Origin: Pseudomonadota bacterium
GTDB taxonomy: Bacteria; Pseudomonadota; Alphaproteobacteria; Rhizobiales; Rhizobiaceae
Reading direction: 5' to 3'
Assembly (NCBI GenBank): GCA_023399635.1
Contig: JAEWOP010000076.1
Location: 1-9,511, forward strand
Length of the DNA: 9,511 nt
The notes under the pieces are model-generated. The model ran no database searches and had not been told where the DNA came from. It was given only the letters and a program-made list of their open reading frames with translations. The position numbers and the translations under genes were made by a program. The stretch's first letter is position 1. Each line of letters begins with the position of its first letter. Positions 1 through 6,218 of the stretch are shown one piece after another.

Positions 1-72
1 GTGCCGACCAGCGCGCTGGTCGACCGCCTGGATGCGGAATACCGCGCCGCCAGGGCACGCATCTGCGCCTGA
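1..72 (+). CDS. 3' end of an unidentified protein gene (partial)
   Basis: Frame 1 is open from the left edge to a TGA at 70-72 and gives 23 residues ending in ARARICA. The residues (LVDRLDAEYRAARAR) are helix-like and rich in Ala and Arg, and codon third positions are GC-rich as in the other genes here, which supports a real C-terminus. Too little is visible to name a family. The gene runs in the same direction as the tRNA gene that follows 144 bp later. No convincing intrinsic terminator follows; a short ACCC/GGGT repeat near 105-115 has no T-run. It could still be a chance open stretch. Confidence 0.45.
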   Translation: MPTSALVDRLDAEYRAARARICA

Positions 73-147
73 CGGCCCCGTGCTGGACCGAAGCTTGCGA
101 GGATAACCCGCCGGGTCGCAATCGGCGATTTTCCTCCTTCGCCCACC

Positions 148-176
148 TTGCATTCTTGGGCCGATGGCGCTATCAG
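148..176 (+). promoter_or_regulatory. possible sigma70 promoter of the tRNA gene
   Basis: TTGCAT at 148-153 and TATCAG at 171-176 are separated by 17 bp, which would put the transcription start near 183, about 34 bp before the mature tRNA. The -35 matches the consensus only in TTG and the -10 in four of six bases, so this is a weak call supported mainly by spacing and position. Confidence 0.33.
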
Positions 177-216
177 CCGTCTCGTTCGCGCTTCCGGGCC
201 ACCCGAAAGTTCGCAA

Positions 217-292
217 GCCGCTTTAGCTCAGGTGGTAGAGCACATCATTCGTAATGATGGGGTCGCAGGTTCGAGTCCTGCAAGCGGCACCA
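217..292 (+). tRNA. tRNA-Thr (anticodon CGU)
   Basis: All parts of the cloverleaf can be paired by eye. The acceptor stem is GCCGCTT (217-223) with AAGCGGC (282-288). The D stem is GCTC (226-229) with GAGC (238-241). The anticodon stem is CATCA (243-247) with TGATG (255-259), enclosing the loop TTCGTAA, whose middle bases CGT (250-252) are the anticodon and read the threonine codon ACG. The T arm is GCAGG (265-269), loop TTCGAGT, CCTGC (277-281). The variable loop has five bases, the discriminator is A289, and CCA is encoded at 290-292. Total length is 76 nt. Confidence 0.97.
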
Positions 293-321
293 CTCTCCTC
301 GTGTCCATACCGCAGAATTTG

Positions 322-346
322 CGAACATTATCGGCCTTGAACCGTT
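322..346 (+). promoter_or_regulatory. candidate EcfG/RpoE2-type (general stress) promoter
   Basis: CGAAC at 322-326 is followed after exactly 16 bp by CGTT at 343-346. The alphaproteobacterial EcfG consensus, known from the literature, is GGAAC, 16-17 bp, CGTT. The site differs from it only in the first base. The start of transcription would be near 353, leaving a leader of about 20 nt that holds the ribosome binding site GGGAGA (363-368) of the 60-residue protein gene. Confidence 0.45.
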
Positions 347-373
347 TCCCGTTCAAACCATCGGGAGAACGAC

Positions 374-556
374 ATGAGCAGCCATCCCAACAGCACACTG
401 AAGAACGAGTCCGAAAAGCCCTCGGCGGAAGACAAGGTTACGGTTTCCGGCGACGCGACCGTCGAGCCTGTCGAGAATTTCGATCTGGGCAAGGTAGATA
501 AGGATCGCCGTATTTTTCAGAATGGCGATACGGACCGAACGGACCAAGAGGACTAG
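374..556 (+). CDS. small hydrophilic acidic protein, 60 residues
   Basis: No family is recognised. The start ATG at 374 follows GGGAGA at 363-368, and the gene ends with TAG at 554-556. The product is short and highly charged, with few hydrophobic residues, no signal peptide, no membrane segment and no cysteine. The first half (residues 1-33) is rich in Ser, Lys, Glu and Thr and looks disordered. The second half (VENFDLGKVDKDRRIFQNGD, 33-52) holds nearly all the aromatic residues and is the likeliest conserved part. The gene stands alone between the tRNA and the aldolase pair. A stress-type promoter candidate lies directly upstream, so a role in general stress physiology is a guess. An overlapping reading frame on the same strand (148-501) runs through the tRNA and is not credible. 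Confidence 0.72.
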   Translation: MSSHPNSTLKNESEKPSAEDKVTVSGDATVEPVENFDLGKVDKDRRIFQNGDTDRTDQED

Positions 557-650
557 TTAATTCGTAGGACCGCTCGCAAGGCAGCGTTTGGTTGAACGCC
601 GAATGTCCTTCTAATTGACCGCTCGAGGAATCTCGAAGCGACTGGACAAA

Positions 651-677
651 GAAGCGTCTTCCATTCCTTGACGCTTC
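651..677. promoter_or_regulatory. inverted repeat overlapping the -35 of the aldolase-pair promoter (candidate operator)
   Basis: GAAGCGTC (651-658) and GACGCTTC (670-677) form a perfect 8-bp inverted repeat with an 11-bp spacer. A third copy of the half-site core GAAGCG lies at 635-640, in direct orientation, 16 bp upstream of the first. The right arm covers the -35 hexamer TTGACG at 668-673, the typical position for a repressor site. The cognate regulator is not in the window. Confidence 0.4.
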
Positions 678-696
678 CAAACCGACGGCTGATTAT
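668..696 (+). promoter_or_regulatory. sigma70 promoter of the RraA-like/DapA-like pair
   Basis: TTGACG (668-673, five of six consensus bases) and GATTAT (691-696, four of six) are 17 bp apart. The start would be near 703 and the leader about 41 nt. The leader opens with a hairpin (706-725) and carries a strong Shine-Dalgarno AAGGAGA at 733-739. Confidence 0.55.
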
Positions 697-705
697 CCCG
701 CGCCT

Positions 706-725
706 GGAAGGCAGACTTGCCTTCC
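706..725 (+). other. hairpin in the 5' leader of the aldolase pair
   Basis: GGAAGGCA (706-713), loop GACT, TGCCTTCC (718-725) form a perfect 8-bp stem with a tetraloop. It ends 7 nt before the Shine-Dalgarno and starts at about +4 of the predicted transcript. No T-run follows, so it is not an intrinsic terminator. It may stabilise the 5' end of the mRNA, or be a second operator at DNA level. Confidence 0.45.
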
Positions 726-743
726 GCAGTGCAAGGAGATTTC

Positions 744-1448
744 ATGCCGCTTGATCCGCAGACCATTGACATCCTGAAGGGCGTTTCCACCGCTACCCTC
801 ACCACCGTCCTTCTCAAGAAGGGGCTCCGCAATGTCTGGATGCGCGGCACCAAGCCGCTGAAGCCCGGCCAGGGGCGTGTAGTCGGGCCGGCCTTTACCC
901 TCCGCTTCGTACCCGCGCGCGAGGATCTGGCGACACCGGAAAGCTGGGCCTCTCCCATCTCCACCCGTGGCGCAATCGAGGCCATGCCCGAAGGCTGTGT
1001 GGCCGTGGCGGACGCCATGGGCGTGCTCGATGCCGGTATCTTTGGCGATATTCTCTGCTCCCGCATGGTGAAGAAGGGCGTCGCCGGACTGGTGACCGAC
1101 GGTGTCGTACGTGACGCCGAAGGAGTGCTTGGGACGGGGCTGGACGTCTGGTGCAACGGGGTGGCCGCACCGCCATCGGTCGCGGGCTTGACTTTCGTTG
1201 GGTGGCAGGAGCCGATCGCCTGCGGCGGCGTCGCTGTCTATCCCGACGACATCGTCGTGGTGGATGAGGACGGCGCGGTGCTGATTCCGGCCAAGCTGCT
1301 CGACGCCGTGCTGGCGGAGGCACCGGAGCAGGAGCGGATGGAAGCCTGGATCATGACGGAGGTGGATCGAGGGGTGCCACTCCCGGGCCTTTACCCAATG
1401 AACGCCGAGACAAAGGCGCGCTATCAGGCCTGGAAGGGCGCGCAATGA
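744..1448 (+). CDS. RraA-like family protein (putative pyruvate-type aldolase), 234 residues
   Basis: This belongs to the RraA-like fold family, which includes RNase E inhibitor RraA and metal-dependent 4-hydroxy-4-methyl-2-oxoglutarate/oxaloacetate lyases. The family signature is clear at residues 101-124: GD at 101-102, then VTDGVVRD at 117-124, whose Arg123-Asp124 pair corresponds to the substrate- and metal-binding residues of the aldolases. A second conserved segment, VYPDDIVVVDEDGAVLIP, lies at 165-182; its PDD replaces the more usual PGD. At 234 residues it is longer than E. coli RraA (about 160) and fits the cytosolic aldolase-type branch. The start at 744 is chosen because AAGGAGA (733-739) precedes it; an upstream in-frame ATG at 717 has no such site. 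The stop overlaps the next start (ATGA), so the two are translationally coupled. Automatic annotation would probably say ribonuclease activity regulator, but the DapA-like partner makes a metabolic role more likely. Substrate unknown. Confidence 0.85.
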   Translation: MPLDPQTIDILKGVSTATLTTVLLKKGLRNVWMRGTKPLKPGQGRVVGPAFTLRFVPAREDLATPESWASPISTRGAIEAMPEGCVAVADAMGVLDAGIFGDILCSRMVKKGVAGLVTDGVVRDAEGVLGTGLDVWCNGVAAPPSVAGLTFVGWQEPIACGGVAVYPDDIVVVDEDGAVLIPAKLLDAVLAEAPEQERMEAWIMTEVDRGVPLPGLYPMNAETKARYQAWKGAQ

Positions 1449-2371
1449 GCTTTTCTGTAGAATCCAAGGGCGTCTATGCCATCGCCACCACGCCCTTCCT
1501 GCCCGATGGGTCGATCGACATGGTCTCGCTCGACCGGCTGACGGACTTCTACCAGGAGAGCGGCTGCACCGGCATCACCATCCTCGGCATCATGGGCGAG
1601 GCGCCGAAGCTGGAGCCGGAGGAGAGCCGGGCCATCATCCAGCAGGTGGTCGGCCGCTCCAAGATCCCGGTGATCGTCGGCGTTTCGGCCCCGGGCTTCG
1701 CAGCCATGCGCTCGCTTGCCCGAAGTGCCATGGACATGGGCGCGGCGGGCGTGATGATCGCACCGACACCGTCGCTCAAGACCGACGAGCAGATCATCAA
1801 CTACTTCGGCCAGGCGGTCGAAGCCGTCGGCGACGACGTGCCCTGGGTGTTGCAGGACTATCCGCTGACGCTCAACGTGGTGATGTCGGTCAGCGTCGTG
1901 GCAAAGGTGATCGCCAACCATCCCTCCTGCCTGATGCTGAAGCACGAGGACTGGCCGGGACTCGAAAAAATCTCAAAACTGCGCGCCATGCAGAAGACGG
2001 GCGAGCTTCGGCCCTTTTCAATCCTCTGCGGCAATGGCGGCATGTTCCTCGACTTCGAGCCGGAGCGCGGTGCCGACGGCGCCATGACCGGCTACGGCTT
2101 TCCCGACATGCTGACTGAACTGGTCGGGCTGTTTACCGGGGGCAAGCGCGAGGAGGCCCATGATCTCTTCGACGCGCATCTGCCGCTGATCCGCTACGAG
2201 CAGCAGCTTGGCATCGGCCTTGCCGTGCGCAAGCACGTGCTGATGCGCCGCGGCGTCATTGCTTCGGATGCACAGCGCAAGCCGGGGCTGGCACTGTCTG
2301 CGACGGCGCGAGCGGAGGTGGATTATCTGCTGGAACGGCTGGCGCGCCGTGATCCGCGGGCAGCGATCTAG
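1445..2371 (+). CDS. dihydrodipicolinate synthase/N-acetylneuraminate lyase family protein, 308 residues
   Basis: This is a Schiff-base (class I) aldolase-fold protein of the DapA/NanA superfamily, expected in the cytosol. The Schiff-base lysine is Lys166 (CLMLKHED, 162-169) and the family tyrosine is Tyr139 (VLQDYPLT, 135-142). The length is usual for the family. The GTTGE loop of true DapA enzymes reads GIMGE here (residues 48-52), so the two threonines that help relay protons and bind pyruvate carboxylate are absent. The stretch after Tyr139 also lacks the arginine that DapA uses for the aspartate semialdehyde carboxylate. It is therefore unlikely to be the lysine-pathway enzyme and is better read as a dehydratase or retro-aldolase of a sugar or oxo acid. 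It starts within the stop of the RraA-like gene (4-bp overlap). It ends 28 bp before the stop of the convergent exonuclease gene, with no clear terminator between them. Confidence 0.88.
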   Translation: MSFSVESKGVYAIATTPFLPDGSIDMVSLDRLTDFYQESGCTGITILGIMGEAPKLEPEESRAIIQQVVGRSKIPVIVGVSAPGFAAMRSLARSAMDMGAAGVMIAPTPSLKTDEQIINYFGQAVEAVGDDVPWVLQDYPLTLNVVMSVSVVAKVIANHPSCLMLKHEDWPGLEKISKLRAMQKTGELRPFSILCGNGGMFLDFEPERGADGAMTGYGFPDMLTELVGLFTGGKREEAHDLFDAHLPLIRYEQQLGIGLAVRKHVLMRRGVIASDAQRKPGLALSATARAEVDYLLERLARRDPRAAI

Positions 2372-2399
2372 GGCAGTAGGCGCGCCTTGCCAGCGTTCT

Positions 2400-3176
2400 C
2401 TACGGATCGGAAAGCTCGATCCAGGTGGGAGCATGATCGCTCGTGTGCTCCCAACTCCGCACATCCCGGTCTACCCCCGCCCGCTCCAGTCGAGCCACGA
2501 TTGATCGACTGAGGAGCAGATGATCAAGCCTGAGGCCGGCATTGCGGCCCCAGGCGTTTCGGAAGTAATCCCAGAAGGTGTAGATCTGCTCTTCTGGATG
2601 CAGGCTCCGGAGGGCATCCGTCCAGCCCTGCCCGATGATTTGCCGAAACACCTCGCGCACCTCGGGCCTGAAAAGCGCATCCTCGCGCCAGCGCTCTGGT
2701 GCGTAGACATCCTGATCCGTTGGCATGATGTTGTAGTCGCCGGCGAGCACGACCGGAGCACCGGTTTCCAGCAGATTCCGGGAATGCGCCAGGAAGCGCT
2801 GGTACCAGGCAAGTTTGTAGTCGAACTTGGGTCCAGGCGCAGGATTGCCGTTTGGGGCGTAGAGGCAACCGATGAGGACGCCGTTCACGGCAGCTTCGAT
2901 ATAGCGGCTGTGGCTGTCCTCCGGATCGCCGCCAAGGCCGCGTCGAGTCTCGATGGGTTCTGCGTCGATCGCAAGGATCGCCACGCCGTTCCAGCTCTTC
3001 TGGCCATGCCAGACAGCGCCATATCCTGCCTTCTCGATCACGCGATGCGGGAATTTTTCCGAAGGCGCCTTCAGTTCCTGCAGGCATACCACGTCCGGGC
3101 GCGCCTCCTCCAGCCAGCGAAGCAGGATGTCGATACGGCCGTTGATCCCGTTCACGTTGAAGGTTGCGATCTTCAT
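2400..3176 (-). CDS. xth: exodeoxyribonuclease III (AP endonuclease), 258 residues
   Basis: Cytosolic base-excision-repair nuclease of the Xth/APE1 family, which cleaves at abasic sites and removes nucleotides 3' to 5' from duplex DNA. The whole catalytic set is visible: Asn7 (FNVNGI, 6-11), metal-binding Glu34 (LQELK, 32-36), Tyr106 (YAPNG, 106-110), Asp147 and Asn149 (GDYNIMP, 146-152), Asp218 (LDHLLLS, 217-223), and the Asp247-His248 pair (SDHAP, 246-250). Length and N-terminus (MKIATFNVNGI) fit the family exactly. It is transcribed alone on the minus strand, converging with the aldolase pair and diverging from the ACP operon. I saw no strong promoter in its upstream 215 bp. Alphaproteobacteria often carry two Xth paralogues; which one this is cannot be told from the window. 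Confidence 0.95.
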   Translation of the reverse strand: MKIATFNVNGINGRIDILLRWLEEARPDVVCLQELKAPSEKFPHRVIEKAGYGAVWHGQKSWNGVAILAIDAEPIETRRGLGGDPEDSHSRYIEAAVNGVLIGCLYAPNGNPAPGPKFDYKLAWYQRFLAHSRNLLETGAPVVLAGDYNIMPTDQDVYAPERWREDALFRPEVREVFRQIIGQGWTDALRSLHPEEQIYTFWDYFRNAWGRNAGLRLDHLLLSRSIVARLERAGVDRDVRSWEHTSDHAPTWIELSDP

Positions 3177-3289
3177 GCGGTGAAATCCTGATCCTGACCT
3201 GCAGTCATTCCGCGCTTATTGCCCTACGGCCAGCACAACGCAGGCAGGCATCTTTCGATGCAGGCTTTGGGAAGTCTTTACTGTGCACC

Positions 3290-3318
3290 TTAGCAAAAGA
3301 TTCAGGTAGAGCTGTAAT
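3290..3318 (+). promoter_or_regulatory. sigma70 promoter of the ACP-ligase-NadE-like operon
   Basis: TTAGCA (3290-3295, four of six consensus bases) and TGTAAT (3313-3318, five of six) are separated by 17 bp. The start would be near 3325 with a leader of about 67 nt before the ACP start codon. The remaining 3177-3289 holds a small hairpin-like repeat, GCATC/GATGC (3248-3261), and nothing else I can name. Confidence 0.48.
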
Positions 3319-3391
3319 CCTGCTAGCCGATCATAACGTCGCATCGCGAAGGCAAATGCGTCGCCAAGACGAACTTGAGTGGAGCAGAGCA

Positions 3392-3649
3392 ATGGCACAG
3401 AGGTTTCGCCCCGCGGTACGGGAGTTCATTGCCGAGAACTTCCTGTTTCGGGCAGATGCGGAGGTTTCCGACAACGAATCCCTTCTGGAAGGGGGCATAA
3501 TAGATTCAACGGGTGTGTTGGAGTTGATCGCGTTTCTGGAGGCGACCTACGGGATCAGCGTCGCCGACGAGGAGATCATACCCGAAAACCTCGACAGCAT
3601 CGACAACATGTCACGCTACCTGGCACGCAAGCTGCCGGTCGCCGCTTAA
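3392..3649 (+). CDS. stand-alone acyl carrier protein, 85 residues
   Basis: A small acidic carrier protein whose serine is expected to be modified with 4'-phosphopantetheine. The attachment motif is GGIIDST (34-40) with Ser39, followed by the helix GVLELIAFLEATYGI. The C-terminal half (DEEIIPENLDSIDNMSRYLARK) matches the last two helices of ACP folds. It differs from the fatty-acid AcpP type, which has DSLD at the attachment site, and resembles the specialised ACPs found beside AMP-ligases in secondary pathways. The ATG at 3392 is chosen because TGGAG lies 7 bp upstream (3380-3384) and the product then has normal ACP length; the reading frame is open back to 3164 but that extension has no family resemblance. 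It is the first gene of the operon, with the ligase starting 9 bp after its stop. Confidence 0.9.
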   Translation: MAQRFRPAVREFIAENFLFRADAEVSDNESLLEGGIIDSTGVLELIAFLEATYGISVADEEIIPENLDSIDNMSRYLARKLPVAA

Positions 3650-3658
3650 CGGCGCACC

Positions 3659-5206
3659 ATGCGCATCGAGGCAAGGTTTCGCGACAGCGTAGGGCAATTT
3701 GCAGAGAAAACTGCAATCGTGGCGCGTGGCCTGCGGCCGAGCTATGCGGAGCTCGATGTCGTCTCGGATCGGCTTGCTGCCAGCCTCTGCAGCGTGGGAG
3801 TCTTGCCCCACGACCGGGTGCTGCTCCTGCTTGATAATGACATCGAAGCTCCGATAAGCTTCTTTGCCACGTGGAAGGCCGGCGCTGTCGTCTGCCCGCT
3901 CCACCCGTCAATCAAGGCAGCAAAGCTGGCAGGCATCCTTTCCAGTGTGGAACCTGCGGCCATCATAGCCCATGGCCGATATCTTCCGACGGTCCGCGCC
4001 GCCATCGCTGCTGCAGGTAGGGAAACGGTCGTCATCGCGGCGCAAGCCTCGATAGACGCGGACCCTCGCCTGCTTCGTTTCGAGACGCTGGTGGAAACGG
4101 AAGTGAGCTGCCCCTTGCCGCGCTTCCAGGATGATCATGCACTCGCTCTTCTGATCCACACGTCAGGCTCCACGGGAACGCCAAAAGGGGTGATGCTGAC
4201 ACACGCGAATGTGGATGCCGCCTGCCAGTCGATCATTGAATATCTTGAGAACACCTGCGACGACATCGTGCTGAGCGTGTTGCCGCTCTCCTTCGGCTAC
4301 GGCATCACACAGCTGGTGACCATGGCCTGCGTTGGCGGGACGCTGGCGCTGGAAAAAAGCTTCGCCTTCCCGCGCAAGATCTTGGAGCGGCTGACCGAAG
4401 AGAAGGCGACAGGCTTTCCCCTGGTGCCAGCCATGGCAGCCTTGATATCAGGCATGAAAGACCTGCCAACGGACCTTCTTCCGCATCTCCGCTATATCAC
4501 AAGCGCTGCTGCCGCTTTGCCGCCCGCCCTGTCATCACGACTTCAGCACCTCCTGCCGAGAGCGGACATCTTCGTGATGTACGGGCAGACGGAATGCTTG
4601 CGCGTCAGCTTCCTGCCACCAAAAGATCTGGCTCGGCGCCCGACCTCTGTCGGACGGGGCATTCCTGACACCCGCGCCTTCGTCATCGATGAGCGAGGGG
4701 AGGCCGCTGCACCGGGCTCTATCGGCGAGCTTGTCGTCGAGGGGCCGCATGTGATGGCGGGTTACTGGAAAGACGAGGCCGATACGAAACGGGCGGTCGC
4801 CGCGGCTGAAGCCGGCGGGCGCTTGTATACCGGCGACCTCTTCCGGACGGATGAGGAAGGCTTTCTCTACTTCGTCAGCCGCAAGGACGACATCATCAAG
4901 ACGCGCGGCGAAAAGGTCAGCCCGCAGGAAGTCGAGCGGGTGCTCTACGGATTGACGGGCATCCGCGAGGCGGCGGTGACAGGCGTTGACGACCCTGTCT
5001 TCGGTCAGGTGGTTTGCGCCCATGTGGCGCTGGAAACCGGCCATGCCTTGACCGAGCAGGATATCATCCGCCACTGCGCCACCCATTTGGAAGATTACAT
5101 GGTGCCGAAAACTGTCGAGTTTCGCGCCGCCCTGCCACGGACGACGACCGGCAAGATCAGAATGAGCGCCGGCGCCGACATCGAGCCGCAACTGGAGAGC
5201 GCCTGA
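3659..5206 (+). CDS. class I adenylate-forming ligase (putative acyl-ACP or acyl-CoA ligase), 515 residues
   Basis: An ANL-superfamily enzyme that activates a carboxylic acid as an acyl-adenylate and transfers it to a thiol. Motifs in order: the phosphate-binding loop TSGSTGTPKG (168-177), YGQTE (308-312), TGD (391-393) that binds the ribose, the hinge and following strand SRKDDIIKTRGEKVSPQEVE (407-426), and the C-terminal catalytic lysine Lys499 in TTGKI (496-500). All are intact. Because a dedicated ACP gene lies directly upstream, transfer to that ACP is more likely than to CoA; this is inference, as the substrate pocket cannot be read by eye. The start ATG has no good Shine-Dalgarno, which fits translational coupling to the ACP gene 9 bp upstream. 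Its stop overlaps the next start by 4 bp (ATGA). It is only a distant relative of the FadD in this window, differing in the P-loop, the YGxTE motif and the N-terminus. Confidence 0.9.
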   Translation: MRIEARFRDSVGQFAEKTAIVARGLRPSYAELDVVSDRLAASLCSVGVLPHDRVLLLLDNDIEAPISFFATWKAGAVVCPLHPSIKAAKLAGILSSVEPAAIIAHGRYLPTVRAAIAAAGRETVVIAAQASIDADPRLLRFETLVETEVSCPLPRFQDDHALALLIHTSGSTGTPKGVMLTHANVDAACQSIIEYLENTCDDIVLSVLPLSFGYGITQLVTMACVGGTLALEKSFAFPRKILERLTEEKATGFPLVPAMAALISGMKDLPTDLLPHLRYITSAAAALPPALSSRLQHLLPRADIFVMYGQTECLRVSFLPPKDLARRPTSVGRGIPDTRAFVIDERGEAAAPGSIGELVVEGPHVMAGYWKDEADTKRAVAAAEAGGRLYTGDLFRTDEEGFLYFVSRKDDIIKTRGEKVSPQEVERVLYGLTGIREAAVTGVDDPVFGQVVCAHVALETGHALTEQDIIRHCATHLEDYMVPKTVEFRAALPRTTTGKIRMSAGADIEPQLESA

Positions 5207-6204
5207 TGAGCCAGAGCATGAAGATCGCGACGGAGGCAATGGCCTTCTCCCCTGTCAGCCTGCGGCTTGATGCAGACGCGGAAATCGAGCGCATCTGCGG
5301 ATGGATCCGCGAGACTGTCATCAAGGACCTACGCAAGCGAGGCGTCGTCCTTGGCCTCTCGGGCGGGATCGACTCCAGTGTGACGGCAGCTCTTTGCGCA
5401 CGAGCGCTGGGACCGGACAAGGTGACGGGCGTCTTCATGCCGGAGCATGATTCCGATCCTGACAGCCTGCGTCTCGGTGAGGACCTTGCGGCCGCTATCA
5501 GTGTCCAGACAGTTCTGGAAGACATCGGCCCCGCGCTCGCCGCCGCCGGCTGCTACACACGCCGCGACAGCTTTATTCGCCAGATCGTTCCGGAGTTTGG
5601 CGAAGGATGGGGCTGCAAGGTTGTGCTTGAGAACGCACTCTCCAGCCGCGGCTACAATATCTCATGGCTTGTTGTCGCCTCACCCTCCGGCGAGCAGAGC
5701 CGGCACCGCATGCCGCTTGAGGTCTATCTTGGCATGATCGCCGCCGCCAACATGAAGCAGCGCACCCGCAAGCAGATCGAGTACTACCACGCAGACCGCC
5801 TGAACTTCGCCGTTGCTGGGACACCGAACCGGCTGGAGTACGATCAGGGCTTTTTCGTGAAGAATGGTGACGGCGCTGCAGACTTCAAACCCATCGCACA
5901 TCTCTACAAGACGCAAGTCTATCAGTTGGCAGAAGCGCTCGGTGTGCCGGAGGAAATCTGCCGCCGGCCTCCCACGACGGACACCTGGTCCTTGCCGCAA
6001 GGTCAGGACGAATACTACTTCTCCCTACCGTACGATCGAATGGATATCTGCCTTCATGGACTCGACAACCAGGTTTCGGCCGAGGAGGTGGGCGCAGCAG
6101 CTGGCCTGACCGTCGATGAGGTGAATGCAGTATGGCGCAATATCGCTGCGAAGCGCAAAGTCGCTGAGTACCTGCATGCCGCACCCGCGACGATGCTGGA
6201 CTGA
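5206..6204 (+). CDS. NAD-synthase-like ATP pyrophosphatase (PP-loop) protein, 332 residues
   Basis: NH3-dependent NAD synthases adenylate a carboxylate with ATP and replace AMP with ammonia. The PP-loop SGGIDSS is at 52-58, preceded by VVLGL. The second half follows NadE closely: a GTPNRLE segment (205-211, usually GTGNKSE), FFVKNGDGAADFKPIAHLYK (216-235), the helix KTQVYQLAEALGVPEEI and RRPPTTDTW (253-261). About 50 residues (roughly 115-170, including GWGCKVVLENALSSRGYNIS) have no match in the usual 270-residue NadE. There is no N-terminal glutaminase domain, whereas the housekeeping NadE of most alphaproteobacteria is the long glutamine-dependent type. Start 5206 is chosen for its GGAG (5194-5197) and the ATGA overlap with the ligase; ATG 5218 is an alternative. 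Given the ACP and ligase partners, amidation of a carboxylate other than nicotinate is plausible. It may be annotated as NAD(+) synthase. Confidence 0.83.
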   Translation: MSQSMKIATEAMAFSPVSLRLDADAEIERICGWIRETVIKDLRKRGVVLGLSGGIDSSVTAALCARALGPDKVTGVFMPEHDSDPDSLRLGEDLAAAISVQTVLEDIGPALAAAGCYTRRDSFIRQIVPEFGEGWGCKVVLENALSSRGYNISWLVVASPSGEQSRHRMPLEVYLGMIAAANMKQRTRKQIEYYHADRLNFAVAGTPNRLEYDQGFFVKNGDGAADFKPIAHLYKTQVYQLAEALGVPEEICRRPPTTDTWSLPQGQDEYYFSLPYDRMDICLHGLDNQVSAEEVGAAAGLTVDEVNAVWRNIAAKRKVAEYLHAAPATMLD

Positions 6205-6218
6205 GGTTTCACGTCTCG

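Noticed and set aside
217..292. tRNA-Thr as an integration site with an attached genomic island
   Set aside because: No integrase, no duplicated tRNA 3' end and no change in composition were seen in the window, and the following genes look like ordinary chromosomal genes.
148..501. Plus-strand 117-residue reading frame across the tRNA
   Set aside because: It runs through the whole tRNA-Thr gene and overlaps the 60-residue gene, which has its own ribosome binding site; no coding signal of its own.
693..1445. 250-residue minus-strand reading frame opposite the RraA-like gene
   Set aside because: A mirror frame of a GC-rich gene; the plus-strand protein has the family signature and a strong ribosome binding site.
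2520..3191. 223-residue plus-strand reading frame opposite exodeoxyribonuclease III
   Set aside because: The minus strand encodes a full-length Xth with every catalytic residue; this frame has no start signal and no motif.
3248..3261. GCATC-TTTC-GATGC repeat as a regulatory hairpin of the ACP operon
   Set aside because: It has only five pairs, lies upstream of the predicted transcript start, and such repeats are frequent by chance in this composition.
3164..3391. N-terminal extension of the acyl carrier protein frame back to 3164
   Set aside because: The added 76 residues resemble nothing in ACPs, cross the predicted promoter, and the start at 3392 has a Shine-Dalgarno and gives normal ACP length.
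5014..5205. Extension of the NadE-like protein upstream to 5014
   Set aside because: It would lie inside the C-terminal domain of the ligase in another frame and is Arg- and His-rich; the ATGA overlap with a GGAG at 5194-5197 is a far better start.
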